Notes under the pieces: generated by a model
Told to the model about the DNA's origin: nothing
Databases searched by the model: none
What the model saw: only the letters and a program-made list of their open reading frames with translations
Translations under genes and position numbers: made by a program
Shown here: in pieces, positions 15,314-24,771 of the stretch
Position numbering within the stretch: position 1 is the stretch's first letter
Layout of the letters: every line of letters starts with the position of its first letter
NCBI RefSeq assembly: GCF_000310145.2
Contig: NZ_AMXA01000034.1
Span: 1 to 32,176, forward strand
Length of the DNA stretch: 32,176 bases
Source of the DNA: Thauera sp. 28
Lineage (GTDB): Bacteria; Pseudomonadota; Gammaproteobacteria; Burkholderiales; Rhodocyclaceae
Direction: 5' to 3'

Positions 15314-18300
15314 ATGGCTGAAGCCCAGGTGGTTGGAAACGTCGTCTACGTCAGTGGTCAGGTTCTCGCCCGCAACGCCGATGGCGAACTGCGCGTGCTC
15401 AAGGTCGGCGATACCGTCCTCGAAGGTGAGGTCATCATCACCGGCCCCGGCGCCCGCGTCGAACTCTCCCACGCCGACGGCGCCACCACCCTCGTCCCCG
15501 AAGACAGCAGCGTCCTCGTAGCCGCCGACATGGGCGAGGCCGGTCGTGCCGACGCCCGTGCAGCCGCTGTCGAAGACGCCACCATCGCCCAGGTCATCCA
15601 GGCCATCGAAGCCGGGCAGGACCTGGGCGAAGTGCTCGAGGACCCGGCAGCCGGCCTGGCTGGCGGCGGCGCGGGCGAAGGCAGCAGCTTCGTGCGGCTG
15701 CTGCGCATCAGCGAGGACCTGGAAGGTGCGGGGCCGGTCGTCGATGGCAACGCTGAGGGCGATCGTCTCGAGTTCACCGCAGGCGCAGTCGATGGGCGGG
15801 CGGGTGCTGCGGCTGATGACGACGGCGCCCCCGTCGACGCCCTGGCTCCGAGCGTCGTGGTGACGATCAATCCGGACGGGACTGTCAGTATTGTCTTCAG
15901 CGAGCCGCCGGTGGGCTTTGAGTCGAGCGACGTCGTTGTGACCAACGGTTCGATTTCCAACCTGGTGCAAGATCCGACCGACCCGACGCGCTGGACGGCT
16001 GATCTGACTCCGGCGGCTGGTTTTGAAGGTACGGTCACGGTCGAGATTCCCGCCGGTAGCTACACCGATGCGGCGGGCAATTCGGGCGGTGGCGGCAGCG
16101 ACAGCACCGTGGTTGACACGCTCGCCCCGAGCGTCAATGTCACCATCAACCCCAACGGCACGGTCAGCTTCGTGTTCAGCGAGGCGCCGGTGGGCTTCGA
16201 GGCTGCCGATGTGGTTGTCACCAACGGTTCGATCTCGAACCTGGTGCAAGATCCGACCGACCCGACCCGTTGGACTGCCGACCTGACCCCAGCCGCTGGC
16301 TTCGAGGGCAATGTCACCGTCGAAGTCCCGGCAGGCAGCTACACCGACGTGGCTGGCAATGCCGGTAGCGGCGATAGCGACAGCACCGCGGTGGATACCT
16401 TGGCCCCGAGCGTCAATGTCACGATCAACCCGGACGGTACCGTTAGCTTCGTGTTCAGCGAGCCGCCGGTGGGCTTTGAGTCGAGCGACGTCGTTGTGAC
16501 CAACGGTTCGATTTCCAACCTGGTGCAAGATCCGACCGACCCGACCCGCTGGACGGCCGATCTGACCCCGGCCGCGGGCTTTGAAGGTACCGTGACCGTT
16601 GAAGTCCCGGCAGGCAGTTACACCGACGTGGCCGGCAACGCCGGCAGTGGCGATAGCGACAGCACCGCGGTGGATACCTTGGCCCCGAGCGTCAATGTCA
16701 CGATCAACCCGGACGGCACGGTGAGCTTCGTCTTCAGCGAAGCGCCGGTGGGCTTTGAAGCTGCCGATGTGGTCGTCACCAACGGTTCGATCTCGAACCT
16801 GATGCAAGATCCGACCGACCCGACGCGCTGGACGGCTGATCTGACTCCGGCGGCTGGTTTCGAGGGCAACGTCACCGTCGAAGTCCCGGCCGGTAGCTAC
16901 ACGGACGTGGCTGGCAATGCCGGTAGCGGCGATAGCGACAGCACGGCAGTCGACACGCTCGCCCCGAACGTCAACGTCACGATCAACCCGGACGGCACGG
17001 TGAGCTTCGTCTTCAGCGAAGCCCCCGTGGGCTTCGAGGCTGCCGATGTCGTCGTCACGAACGGCAGCATCAGCAACCTGGTGCAGGACCCGACCGACCC
17101 GACGCGCTGGACGGCTGATCTGACTCCGGCGGCTGGTTTCGAGGGCAACGTCACCGTCGAAGTCCCGGCAGGCAGCTACACCGACGTCGCCGGCAACGCC
17201 GGTAGCGGCGATAGCGACAGCACGGCAGTCGACACGCTTGCCCCGAGCGTCAACGTCACGATCAACCCGGACGGCACGGTGAGCTTCGTCTTCAGCGAAG
17301 CCCCCGTGGGCTTCGAGGCTGCCGATGTCGTCGTCACGAACGGCAGCATCAGCAACCTGGTGCAGGACCCGACCGACCCGACGCGCTGGACGGCTGATCT
17401 GACCCCGGCCGCCGGCTTTGAAGGCACGGTGACCGTCGAAGTCCCCGCCGGTAGCTATACCGACGTCGCCGGCAATGCCGGTAGCGGCGATAGCGACAGC
17501 ACCGCGGTGGATACCTTGGCCCCGAGCGTCAATGTCACGATCAACCCGGACGGTACCGTTAGCTTCGTGTTCAGCGAAGCGCCGGTGGGCTTTGAAGCTG
17601 CCGATGTGGTCGTCACCAACGGTTCGATTTCCAACCTGGTCCAGGACCCGACCGACCCGACCCGCTGGACCGCCGACCTGACTCCGGCCGCGGGCTTTGA
17701 AGGCACGGTGACCGTTGAAGTCCCCGCCGGCAGCTACACCGACGTGGCCGGCAATGCTGGCAGTGGCGATAGCGACAGCACCGCGGTCGACACGCTCGCG
17801 CCGAGCGTCAATGTCACGATCAATCCGGATGGCACGGTGAGCTTCGTGTTCAGCGAAGCCCCGGTGGGCTTTGAGTCGAGCGACGTCGTTGTGACCAACG
17901 GTTCGATTTCCAACTTCGTCCAGGACCCGACCGACCCGACGCGCTGGACGGCCGACCTGACTCCGGCCGCCGGCTTTGAAGGCACGGTGACCGTCGAAGT
18001 CCCCGCCGGCAGCTACACCGACGTCGCCGGCAACGCCGGCAGTGGCGATAGCGACAGCACCGCGGTCGACACGCTCGCGCCGAGCGTCAATGTCACGATC
18101 AACCCGGACGGTACCGTCAGCTTCGTGTTCAGCGAAGCGCCGGTGGGCTTTGAAGCTGCCGATGTGGTCGTCACCAACGGTTCGATCTCGAACCTGGTGC
18201 AAGATCCGACCGACCCGACGCGCTGGACGGCTGATCTGACTCCGGCGGCTGGTTTCGAGGGCAACGTCACCGTCGAAGTCCCGGCAGGCAGTTACACCGA

Positions 18301-21300
18301 CGTGGCTGGCAATGCCGGCAGTGGCGATAGCGACAGTACCGCGGTCGACACGCTCGCGCCGAGCGTCAATGTCACGATCAATCCGGATGGCACGGTGAGC
18401 TTCGTGTTCAGCGAAGCCCCGGTGGGCTTCGAGGCGAGCGACATCGTCGTCACCAACGGTTCGATCTCGAATCTGGTGCAAGATCCGACCGACCCGACCC
18501 GCTGGACGGCTGACCTCACGCCGGCCGCTGGCTTCGAGGGCAACGTCACCGTCGAAGTCCCGGCAGGTAGCTACACCGACGTGGCTGGCAATGCCGGTAG
18601 CGGCGATAGCGACAGTACGGCAGTCGACACGCTCGCGCCGAGCGTCAATGTCACGATCAACCCGGATGGCACGGTGAGCTTCGTGTTCAGCGAGCCGCCG
18701 GTGGGCTTTGAGTCGAGCGACGTCGTTGTGACCAACGGTTCGATTTCCAACCTGGTCCAGGATCCGACCGACCCGACGCGCTGGACGGCTGATCTGACTC
18801 CGGCCGCCGGCTTTGAAGGCACGGTGACCGTCGAAGTCCCCGCCGGCAGCTACACCGACGTGGCCGGCAACGCCGGCAGTGGCGATAGCGACAGCACCGC
18901 GGTCGACACGCTCGCGCCGAGCGTCAATGTCACGATCAACCCGGACGGTACCGTCAGCTTCGTCTTCAGCGAGGCACCGGTGGGCTTCGAGGCTGCAGAC
19001 GTTGTCGTCACCAACGGTTCGATTTCGAACCTGGTGCAGGACCCGACCGACCCGACGCGCTGGACGGCGGATCTGACTCCGGCCGCGAGCTTCGAAGGCA
19101 ACGTCACCGTCGAAGTCCCGGCAGGCAGCTACACCGACGTCGCCGGCAACGTCGGTAGTGGCGATAGCGACAGCACCGCGGTGGATACCTTGGCCCCGAG
19201 CGTCAATGTCACGATCAATCCGGATGGCACGGTGAGCTTCGTGTTCAGCGAAGCGCCGGTGGGCTTTGAAGCTGCTGATGTGGTCGTCACCAACGGCTCG
19301 ATCTCGAACCTGGTGCAAGATCCGACCGACCCGACGCGCTGGACGGCTGATCTGACTCCGGCCGCCGGCTTTGAAGGCACGGTGACCGTCGAAGTCCCGG
19401 CAGGTAGCTACACCGACGTGGCTGGCAATGCCGGTAGCGGCGATAGCGACAGTACGGCAGTCGACACGCTCGCGCCGAGCGTCAATGTCACGATCAACCC
19501 GGATGGCACGGTGAGCTTCGTGTTCAGCGAGCCGCCGGTGGGCTTTGAGTCGAGCGACGTCGTTGTGACCAACGGTTCGATTTCCAACCTGGTCCAGGAT
19601 CCGACCGACCCGACGCGCTGGACGGCTGATCTGACTCCGGCCGCCGGCTTTGAAGGCACGGTGACCGTCGAAGTCCCCGCCGGCAGCTACACCGACGTGG
19701 CCGGCAACGCCGGCAGTGGCGATAGTGACAGCACCGCGGTCGACACGCTCGCGCCGAGCGTCAATGTCACGATCAACCCGGACGGTACCGTCAGCTTCGT
19801 CTTCAGCGAGGCACCGGTGGGCTTCGAGGCTGCAGACGTTGTCGTCACCAACGGTTCGATTTCGAACCTGGTGCAGGACCCGACCGACCCGACGCGCTGG
19901 ACGGCGGATCTGACTCCGGCCGCGAGCTTCGAAGGCAACGTCACCGTCGAAGTCCCGGCAGGCAGCTACACCGACGTCGCCGGCAACGTCGGTAGTGGCG
20001 ATAGCGACAGCACCGCGGTGGATACCTTGGCCCCGAGCGTCAATGTCACGATCAATCCGGATGGCACGGTGAGCTTCGTGTTCAGCGAAGCGCCGGTGGG
20101 CTTTGAAGCTGCTGATGTGGTCGTCACCAACGGCTCGATCTCGAACCTGGTGCAAGATCCGACCGACCCGACGCGCTGGACGGCTGATCTGACTCCGGCC
20201 GCCGGCTTTGAAGGCACGGTGACCGTCGAAGTCCCGGCAGGCAGCTACACCGACGTCGCCGGCAACGCCGGTAGCGGCGATAGCGACAGTACGGCAGTCG
20301 ACACGCTCGCGCCGAGCGTCAATGTCACGATCAACCCGGACGGCACCGTCAGCTTCGTGTTCAGCGAAGCCCCCGTGGGCTTCGAGGCTGCAGACGTTGT
20401 CGTCACCAACGGCTCGATCTCGAACCTCGTCCAGGACCCGACCGACCCGACCCGCTGGACCGCTGACCTGACCCCGGCCGCCGGCTTTGAAGGCACGGTG
20501 ACCGTCGAAGTCCCCGCCGGTAGCTATACCGACGTCGCCGGCAATGCCGGCAGTGGCGATAGCGACAGTACGGCAGTCGACACGCTCGCGCCGAGCGTCA
20601 ACGTCACGATCAACCCGGACGGCACGGTGAGCTTCGTGTTCAGCGAAGCGCCGGTGGGCTTCGAGGCGAGCGATGTCGTCGTGACGAACGGCAGCATCAG
20701 CAACCTCGTCCAGGACCCGACCGACCCGACGCGCTGGACGGCCGACCTCACGCCGGCCGCGGGCTTCGAGGGCAATGTCACGGTCGAAGTCCCGGCCGGT
20801 AGCTACACCGACGTCGCCGGCAATGCCGGTAGCGGCGATAGCGACAGCACCGCGGTCGACACGCTCGCCCCGAGCGTCAACGTCACGATCAACCCGGACG
20901 GCACGGTGAGCTTCGTGTTCAGCGAGCCGCCGGTGGGCTTTGAGTCGAGCGACGTCGTTGTGACCAACGGTTCGATTTCCAACCTGGTCCAGGATCCGAC
21001 CGACCCGACGCGCTGGACGGCTGATCTGACTCCGGCCGCCGGTTTCGAGGGCAATGTCACGGTCGAAGTCCCTGCCGGCAGCTACACCGACGTGGCCGGC
21101 AATGCTGGCAGTGGCGATAGCGACAGCACCGCGGTGGATACCTTGGCCCCGAGCGTCAACGTCACGATCAACCCGGACGGTACCGTCAGCTTCGTGTTCA
21201 GCGAAGCCCCGGTGGGCTTTGAGGCGAGCGACATCGTCGTCACCAACGGTTCGATCTCGAACCTGGTGCAAGACCCGACCGACCCGACGCGCTGGACCGC

Positions 21301-24300
21301 CGACCTGACCCCGGCCGCTGGTTTCGAAGGCAATGTCACGGTCGAAGTCCCCGCCGGCAGCTACACCGACGTCGCCGGCAACGCCGGCAGTGGCGATAGC
21401 GACAGCACCGCGGTCGACACGCTCGCCCCGAGCGTCAACGTCACGATCAACCCGGACGGCACGGTGAGCTTCGTGTTCAGCGAAGCCCCCGTGGGCTTCG
21501 AGGCTGCAGACATCGTCGTCACCAACGGTTCGATCTCGAACCTGGTGCAAGACCCGACCGACCCGACGCGCTGGACCGCCGACCTGACCCCGGCCGCTGG
21601 TTTCGAAGGCAATGTCACGGTCGAAGTCCCCGCCGGCAGCTACACCGACGTCGCCGGCAACGCCGGCAGTGGCGATAGCGACAGCACCGCGGTCGACACG
21701 CTCGCCCCGAGCGTCAACGTCACGATCAACCCGGACGGCACGGTGAGCTTCGTGTTCAGCGAAGCGCCGGTGGGCTTCGAGGCGAGCGACGTTGTTGTGA
21801 CCAACGGTTCGATTTCCAACCTGGTCCAGGACCCGACCGACCCGACGCGCTGGACAGCTGATCTGACTCTGGCCGCTGGCTTCGAGGGCAACGTCACGGT
21901 CGAAGTCCCGGCGGGCAGTTACACCGACGTGGCCGGCAATGCCGGTAGCGGCGATAGCGACAGCACCGCGGTCGACACGCTCGCGCCGAGCGTCAATGTC
22001 ACGATCAATCCGGACGGCACGGTGAGCTTTGTGTTCAGCGAAGCCCCGGTGGGCTTTGAGGCGAGCGACGTCGTCGTCACCAACGGCAGCATCAGCAATC
22101 TGGTGCAAGATCCGACCGACCCGACGCGCTGGACGGCTGATCTGACTCCGGCGGCTGGTTTCGAGGGCAACGTCACCGTCGAAGTCCCGGCAGGCAGTTA
22201 CACCGACGTCGCCGGCAACGCCGGTAGCGGCGATAGCGACAGCACCGCGGTCGACACGCTCGCCCCGAGCGTCAACGTCACGATCAACCCGGACGGTACC
22301 GTCAGCTTCGTCTTCAGCGAAGCCCCCGTGGACTTCGAGGCTGCAGACGTCGTTGTGACCAATGGCAGCATCAGCAACCTCGTCCAGGACCCGACCGACC
22401 CGACGCGCTGGACCGCCGACCTGACCCCGGCCGCCGGCTTTGAAGGCACGGTGACCGTGGAAGTCCCCGCCGGCAGTTACACCGACGTCGCCGGCAATGC
22501 CGGCAGTGGCGACAGCGACAGCACGCTGATCGATACCAGCGCGGCGATTACCGTCAGTCTTAATAACGTCGGTAGTGCCAATGTCACCGCGGTGCCGATC
22601 ACCGGTACTACCACCAGTGTGGAGCCCGGCCAGACGGTCACGCTCGTCATCAGCGACAACGACCCCGCCACGCCGGATGTGACGGTCACGACCACGGTCA
22701 ATGCCGACGGCAGCTACAGCACCACGGCCAACCTCAGCGCGCTCACCGATGGTCCGCTCACGGTCACCGCCACGGTTACCGACCTTGCCGGCAACACGGC
22801 TGTGGATAGCGACAACGGGGTGAAGGCCATCGCCGACACGCCCAACCTCGCGCCCATCAACGACATCTTCATCCTCACGCCCGGCAGCACCGTCATCTCT
22901 ACGGGTGGTAGCGACACGGTGGTCACGCCGGGCGACAACAACTCCGGCAACGGTGTGTCGAGGGCCGATCTCGAGCGCGAGCTTGGCCTGCCCAATGGCT
23001 ACCTGAGCAACCGTTTCAACCCTGTGGGCGAAAACGTCACCCACAACGGCAACGTCACCGTGCTCGACGGCAAGGTCACCGAATCGCATCACGCAATGAC
23101 GGCCGGCTCCACGGTGAGCTGGAACTACATCTTCACCAACGGCGAGAACCTGCCGTTCGAGGTTCAGAACGGCTTCAACGATCTGGTCGTGCTCATCGTG
23201 ACCGATCCCTCCGGCGCCAAGCAGTCGATCCTGGTCAACGCCTCCGAGGTCAAGTTCCCGGAGAGCAGCGTCAGCGACAGCTTCACCTTCACCGCCAGCG
23301 CCGATGGCCAGTACAGCTTCCAGTGGCTGGTGCTCAACGGGGGCGACCGCCTCAAGGACTCGTCGCTGCAGCTGTCTGCGCCGCGCTTTGGCGCGCCGGG
23401 CGATGCTGCGGCCTACGGTGCGCCTGTGCGCCTGCCCGTGTTTGCCGAACTGGCTGACAAGAGCGGGTCCGAGGTGCTCACCGTCGTCGTCTCCGGCGTT
23501 CCTGCCGGCGCCCGCTTCACCTCGGGTACCGACAACGGCGACGGCACCTGGACCTTCACTGCGGCCGAGCTCGGCAACCTGCTGCTGATGCCGCCTGCAG
23601 GCTTCTCCGGCTCGATGGCGCTCACCGTCACTGCGATCGCACGTGAGACCGCGAATGACGACACTGCGGTCAGCCAGCAGACCGTCAACATCACCTTCAA
23701 CCAGACCGACTCCACCGTCACCAACAGCACCGGTGCGGGCCAGACGCTCAACGGCACCAGCGGCGACGATCTCATCCGCGGCTATGCGGGCGAGGACACC
23801 ATCAACGGCGGTGCCGGCGACGACCTCATCTTCGGCGGAGCCGACAATGACACCCTGCGTGGCGGGACGGGTAACGACTGGCTGTATGGCGGGCAGGGCG
23901 ACGACATCCTGTACGGCGATGCCGGCAACGACGTCCTTGTCGGCGGTACGGGCAACGACACCCTGTATGGTGGTGCCGGAGCCGACGTGTTCAAGTGGCA
24001 GTTCGGCGACCAGGGCAGCACCAGTACGCCCGCGGTGGACGTGGTCAAGGACTTCAGCGTGAGCCAGGGCGACGTGCTCGACCTGCGCGACCTGCTGATC
24101 GGCGAATCCCATCAGGGCATCGACGCTGGCAACCTCGCCGACTACCTCGACTTCAGCTTCGAGCCGGGCGCGGGTTCCGCCGCCGGGACGACCGTCATCG
24201 CGGTCAAGACCCAGGGAGCGGCAATGACGGGGCCGGACCAGATCATCCGCCTCGAAGGTGTCGACCTGCTGGGCGGCCTGGCCGACGACAATCAGATCAT

Positions 24301-24340
24301 CCAGAACCTGCTCAGCAGCGGCCGGTTGATCACCGACTGA
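15314..24340 (+). CDS. Giant LapA-like RTX adhesin with retention module and 24 Ig-like repeats
   Basis: A 3008-residue surface adhesin secreted by the adjacent type I system. Residues 1 to about 140 are the retention module that stays in the secretion channel. It contains PAAG (111-114), a match to the di-alanine site cut by LapG, and the conserved SSFVRLLRISE segment. Residues 177-2408 are 24 tandem 93-residue Ig-like domains (Big_12-like: VSFVFSEAPVGFEAADVVV, WTADLTPAAGFEG, GSYTDVAGNAG). Residues 2409 to about 2815 hold one divergent Ig-like unit and a domain with WNYIFTNGENLPFEV. About eight RTX nonapeptides (GGxGNDxLY type) lie at roughly 2815-2895. The C-terminus (DVVKDFSVSQGDVLDLRDLL) is the type I secretion signal. 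Cysteine is absent, as usual for such adhesins. GGAG about 11 bp upstream supports the ATG at 15314. I leave the symbol empty because lapA orthology is functional, not by sequence. Confidence 0.95.
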   Translation: MAEAQVVGNVVYVSGQVLARNADGELRVLKVGDTVLEGEVIITGPGARVELSHADGATTLVPEDSSVLVAADMGEAGRADARAAAVEDATIAQVIQAIEAGQDLGEVLEDPAAGLAGGGAGEGSSFVRLLRISEDLEGAGPVVDGNAEGDRLEFTAGAVDGRAGAAADDDGAPVDALAPSVVVTINPDGTVSIVFSEPPVGFESSDVVVTNGSISNLVQDPTDPTRWTADLTPAAGFEGTVTVEIPAGSYTDAAGNSGGGGSDSTVVDTLAPSVNVTINPNGTVSFVFSEAPVGFEAADVVVTNGSISNLVQDPTDPTRWTADLTPAAGFEGNVTVEVPAGSYTDVAGNAGSGDSDSTAVDTLAPSVNVTINPDGTVSFVFSEPPVGFESSDVVVTNGSISNLVQDPTDPTRWTADLTPAAGFEGTVTVEVPAGSYTDVAGNAGSGDSDSTAVDTLAPSVNVTINPDGTVSFVFSEAPVGFEAADVVVTNGSISNLMQDPTDPTRWTADLTPAAGFEGNVTVEVPAGSYTDVAGNAGSGDSDSTAVDTLAPNVNVTINPDGTVSFVFSEAPVGFEAADVVVTNGSISNLVQDPTDPTRWTADLTPAAGFEGNVTVEVPAGSYTDVAGNAGSGDSDSTAVDTLAPSVNVTINPDGTVSFVFSEAPVGFEAADVVVTNGSISNLVQDPTDPTRWTADLTPAAGFEGTVTVEVPAGSYTDVAGNAGSGDSDSTAVDTLAPSVNVTINPDGTVSFVFSEAPVGFEAADVVVTNGSISNLVQDPTDPTRWTADLTPAAGFEGTVTVEVPAGSYTDVAGNAGSGDSDSTAVDTLAPSVNVTINPDGTVSFVFSEAPVGFESSDVVVTNGSISNFVQDPTDPTRWTADLTPAAGFEGTVTVEVPAGSYTDVAGNAGSGDSDSTAVDTLAPSVNVTINPDGTVSFVFSEAPVGFEAADVVVTNGSISNLVQDPTDPTRWTADLTPAAGFEGNVTVEVPAGSYTDVAGNAGSGDSDSTAVDTLAPSVNVTINPDGTVSFVFSEAPVGFEASDIVVTNGSISNLVQDPTDPTRWTADLTPAAGFEGNVTVEVPAGSYTDVAGNAGSGDSDSTAVDTLAPSVNVTINPDGTVSFVFSEPPVGFESSDVVVTNGSISNLVQDPTDPTRWTADLTPAAGFEGTVTVEVPAGSYTDVAGNAGSGDSDSTAVDTLAPSVNVTINPDGTVSFVFSEAPVGFEAADVVVTNGSISNLVQDPTDPTRWTADLTPAASFEGNVTVEVPAGSYTDVAGNVGSGDSDSTAVDTLAPSVNVTINPDGTVSFVFSEAPVGFEAADVVVTNGSISNLVQDPTDPTRWTADLTPAAGFEGTVTVEVPAGSYTDVAGNAGSGDSDSTAVDTLAPSVNVTINPDGTVSFVFSEPPVGFESSDVVVTNGSISNLVQDPTDPTRWTADLTPAAGFEGTVTVEVPAGSYTDVAGNAGSGDSDSTAVDTLAPSVNVTINPDGTVSFVFSEAPVGFEAADVVVTNGSISNLVQDPTDPTRWTADLTPAASFEGNVTVEVPAGSYTDVAGNVGSGDSDSTAVDTLAPSVNVTINPDGTVSFVFSEAPVGFEAADVVVTNGSISNLVQDPTDPTRWTADLTPAAGFEGTVTVEVPAGSYTDVAGNAGSGDSDSTAVDTLAPSVNVTINPDGTVSFVFSEAPVGFEAADVVVTNGSISNLVQDPTDPTRWTADLTPAAGFEGTVTVEVPAGSYTDVAGNAGSGDSDSTAVDTLAPSVNVTINPDGTVSFVFSEAPVGFEASDVVVTNGSISNLVQDPTDPTRWTADLTPAAGFEGNVTVEVPAGSYTDVAGNAGSGDSDSTAVDTLAPSVNVTINPDGTVSFVFSEPPVGFESSDVVVTNGSISNLVQDPTDPTRWTADLTPAAGFEGNVTVEVPAGSYTDVAGNAGSGDSDSTAVDTLAPSVNVTINPDGTVSFVFSEAPVGFEASDIVVTNGSISNLVQDPTDPTRWTADLTPAAGFEGNVTVEVPAGSYTDVAGNAGSGDSDSTAVDTLAPSVNVTINPDGTVSFVFSEAPVGFEAADIVVTNGSISNLVQDPTDPTRWTADLTPAAGFEGNVTVEVPAGSYTDVAGNAGSGDSDSTAVDTLAPSVNVTINPDGTVSFVFSEAPVGFEASDVVVTNGSISNLVQDPTDPTRWTADLTLAAGFEGNVTVEVPAGSYTDVAGNAGSGDSDSTAVDTLAPSVNVTINPDGTVSFVFSEAPVGFEASDVVVTNGSISNLVQDPTDPTRWTADLTPAAGFEGNVTVEVPAGSYTDVAGNAGSGDSDSTAVDTLAPSVNVTINPDGTVSFVFSEAPVDFEAADVVVTNGSISNLVQDPTDPTRWTADLTPAAGFEGTVTVEVPAGSYTDVAGNAGSGDSDSTLIDTSAAITVSLNNVGSANVTAVPITGTTTSVEPGQTVTLVISDNDPATPDVTVTTTVNADGSYSTTANLSALTDGPLTVTATVTDLAGNTAVDSDNGVKAIADTPNLAPINDIFILTPGSTVISTGGSDTVVTPGDNNSGNGVSRADLERELGLPNGYLSNRFNPVGENVTHNGNVTVLDGKVTESHHAMTAGSTVSWNYIFTNGENLPFEVQNGFNDLVVLIVTDPSGAKQSILVNASEVKFPESSVSDSFTFTASADGQYSFQWLVLNGGDRLKDSSLQLSAPRFGAPGDAAAYGAPVRLPVFAELADKSGSEVLTVVVSGVPAGARFTSGTDNGDGTWTFTAAELGNLLLMPPAGFSGSMALTVTAIARETANDDTAVSQQTVNITFNQTDSTVTNSTGAGQTLNGTSGDDLIRGYAGEDTINGGAGDDLIFGGADNDTLRGGTGNDWLYGGQGDDILYGDAGNDVLVGGTGNDTLYGGAGADVFKWQFGDQGSTSTPAVDVVKDFSVSQGDVLDLRDLLIGESHQGIDAGNLADYLDFSFEPGAGSAAGTTVIAVKTQGAAMTGPDQIIRLEGVDLLGGLADDNQIIQNLLSSGRLITD
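15842..22537 (+). repeat. 24 tandem 279-bp repeats in the adhesin gene
   Basis: The array is exactly 24 x 279 = 6696 bp with no indel. Each unit starts at the LAPSVNV codons and ends at the DSTAVDT codons. The outermost units are the most diverged: unit 1 has VVVTINPDGTVSIVF and GNSGGGGSDSTVVDT, and unit 24 has APVDFEA and STLIDT. The inner units differ mainly at a few positions: EPPVGFESSD, EAPVGFEAAD or EAPVGFEASD, and GTVTVEV versus GNVTVEV. The pattern fits growth and homogenisation by recombination between units. Confidence 0.97.
18548..20241 (+). repeat. 837-bp three-repeat block duplicated in tandem
   Basis: Positions 18548-19404 match 19385-20241 at an offset of 837 bp (three units). 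By eye they differ at one base only, C at 18889 against T at 19726, a synonymous change in an AGC/AGT serine codon. The block carries units with the rare TPAASFEG and GNVGSG variants, which occur only in these two places (units 12 and 15). Confidence 0.92.
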
Positions 24341-24396
24341 CCATGTCCCAATGGCCTGCCGGCGCAACCCGGCGGGCCACCGCAAGAGGCTCAGGC

Positions 24397-24723
24397 ATGC
24401 CTTACGTAGAACGCAACGCCGCTGGAGATATTGTTGCCGTCAGTGTCACCGAAGACGCGATCCACCGTCACCTCGTCGACGCCGAAGACCCGCAGCTGCG
24501 GGTCTTCCTGCACAAGCTCAGCGCCACCCCCGGGCTCGCCGAGACGGATCTGCACATGGTCCGCGTGCTCGAGGATCTCATCGACCTGCTCGTCGAACGC
24601 GCGGTGATCCGCTTTACCGACCTGCCGCCCGCGGCCCAGGAGAAGCTCAGCGCACGGCGCAGCGCACGGGTCTCGATGCGCAGCCTGCACCTGCTCGACG
24701 ACGCCGACGGACAGGTGCTCTGA
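24397..24723 (+). CDS. Small conserved protein, 'tryptophan synthase beta-like' family
   Basis: A 108-residue cytoplasmic-looking protein (MPYVERNAAGDIVAVS...TDLHMVRVLEDLIDLLVERAVIRFTDLPPAAQEKLSARRSARVSM). It matches a small family often labelled 'tryptophan synthase subunit beta like' in databases. It has neither the length (about 400 residues) nor the PLP-lysine motif of TrpB, so that label gives no function. AAGAGG lies 7 bp before the ATG at 24397. It is 56 bp after the adhesin gene on the same strand and converges with lapD, so it probably shares the adhesin transcript. A role in adhesin biology is only suggested by position. Confidence 0.82.
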   Translation: MPYVERNAAGDIVAVSVTEDAIHRHLVDAEDPQLRVFLHKLSATPGLAETDLHMVRVLEDLIDLLVERAVIRFTDLPPAAQEKLSARRSARVSMRSLHLLDDADGQVL

Positions 24724-24738
24724 CCTACCGCGTCCGCC

Positions 24739-24771
24739 GCGCCCTGGCCCGCTGTCCGCAGGCCCGGGCGC
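24739..24771. terminator. Bidirectional hairpin between the small gene and lapD
   Basis: GCGCCCTGGCC (24739-24749) pairs with GGCCCGGGCGC (24761-24771) with one mismatch and an 11-nt loop. It sits between two convergent genes, directly at the lapD stop codon. It lacks a clear T-run. Confidence 0.45.

Noticed and set aside
16060-22701. A ladder of 83-85-codon minus-strand ORFs every 279 bp
   Set aside because: They are shadows of the repeat unit in another frame and have no independent start signals or family resemblance.
15251-24385. A 3044-codon antisense open reading frame across the whole adhesin gene
   Set aside because: The 279-bp unit is divisible by three, so one stop-free antisense frame in a unit stays open through all 24. 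GC-rich third positions remove stops elsewhere. The translation is a low-complexity Arg/His/Asp/Val mixture with no domain, and the sense strand is a clear adhesin.
24397-24723. Tryptophan synthase beta subunit
   Set aside because: Far too short, and lacks the PLP-binding lysine region; only the inherited family label suggests it.
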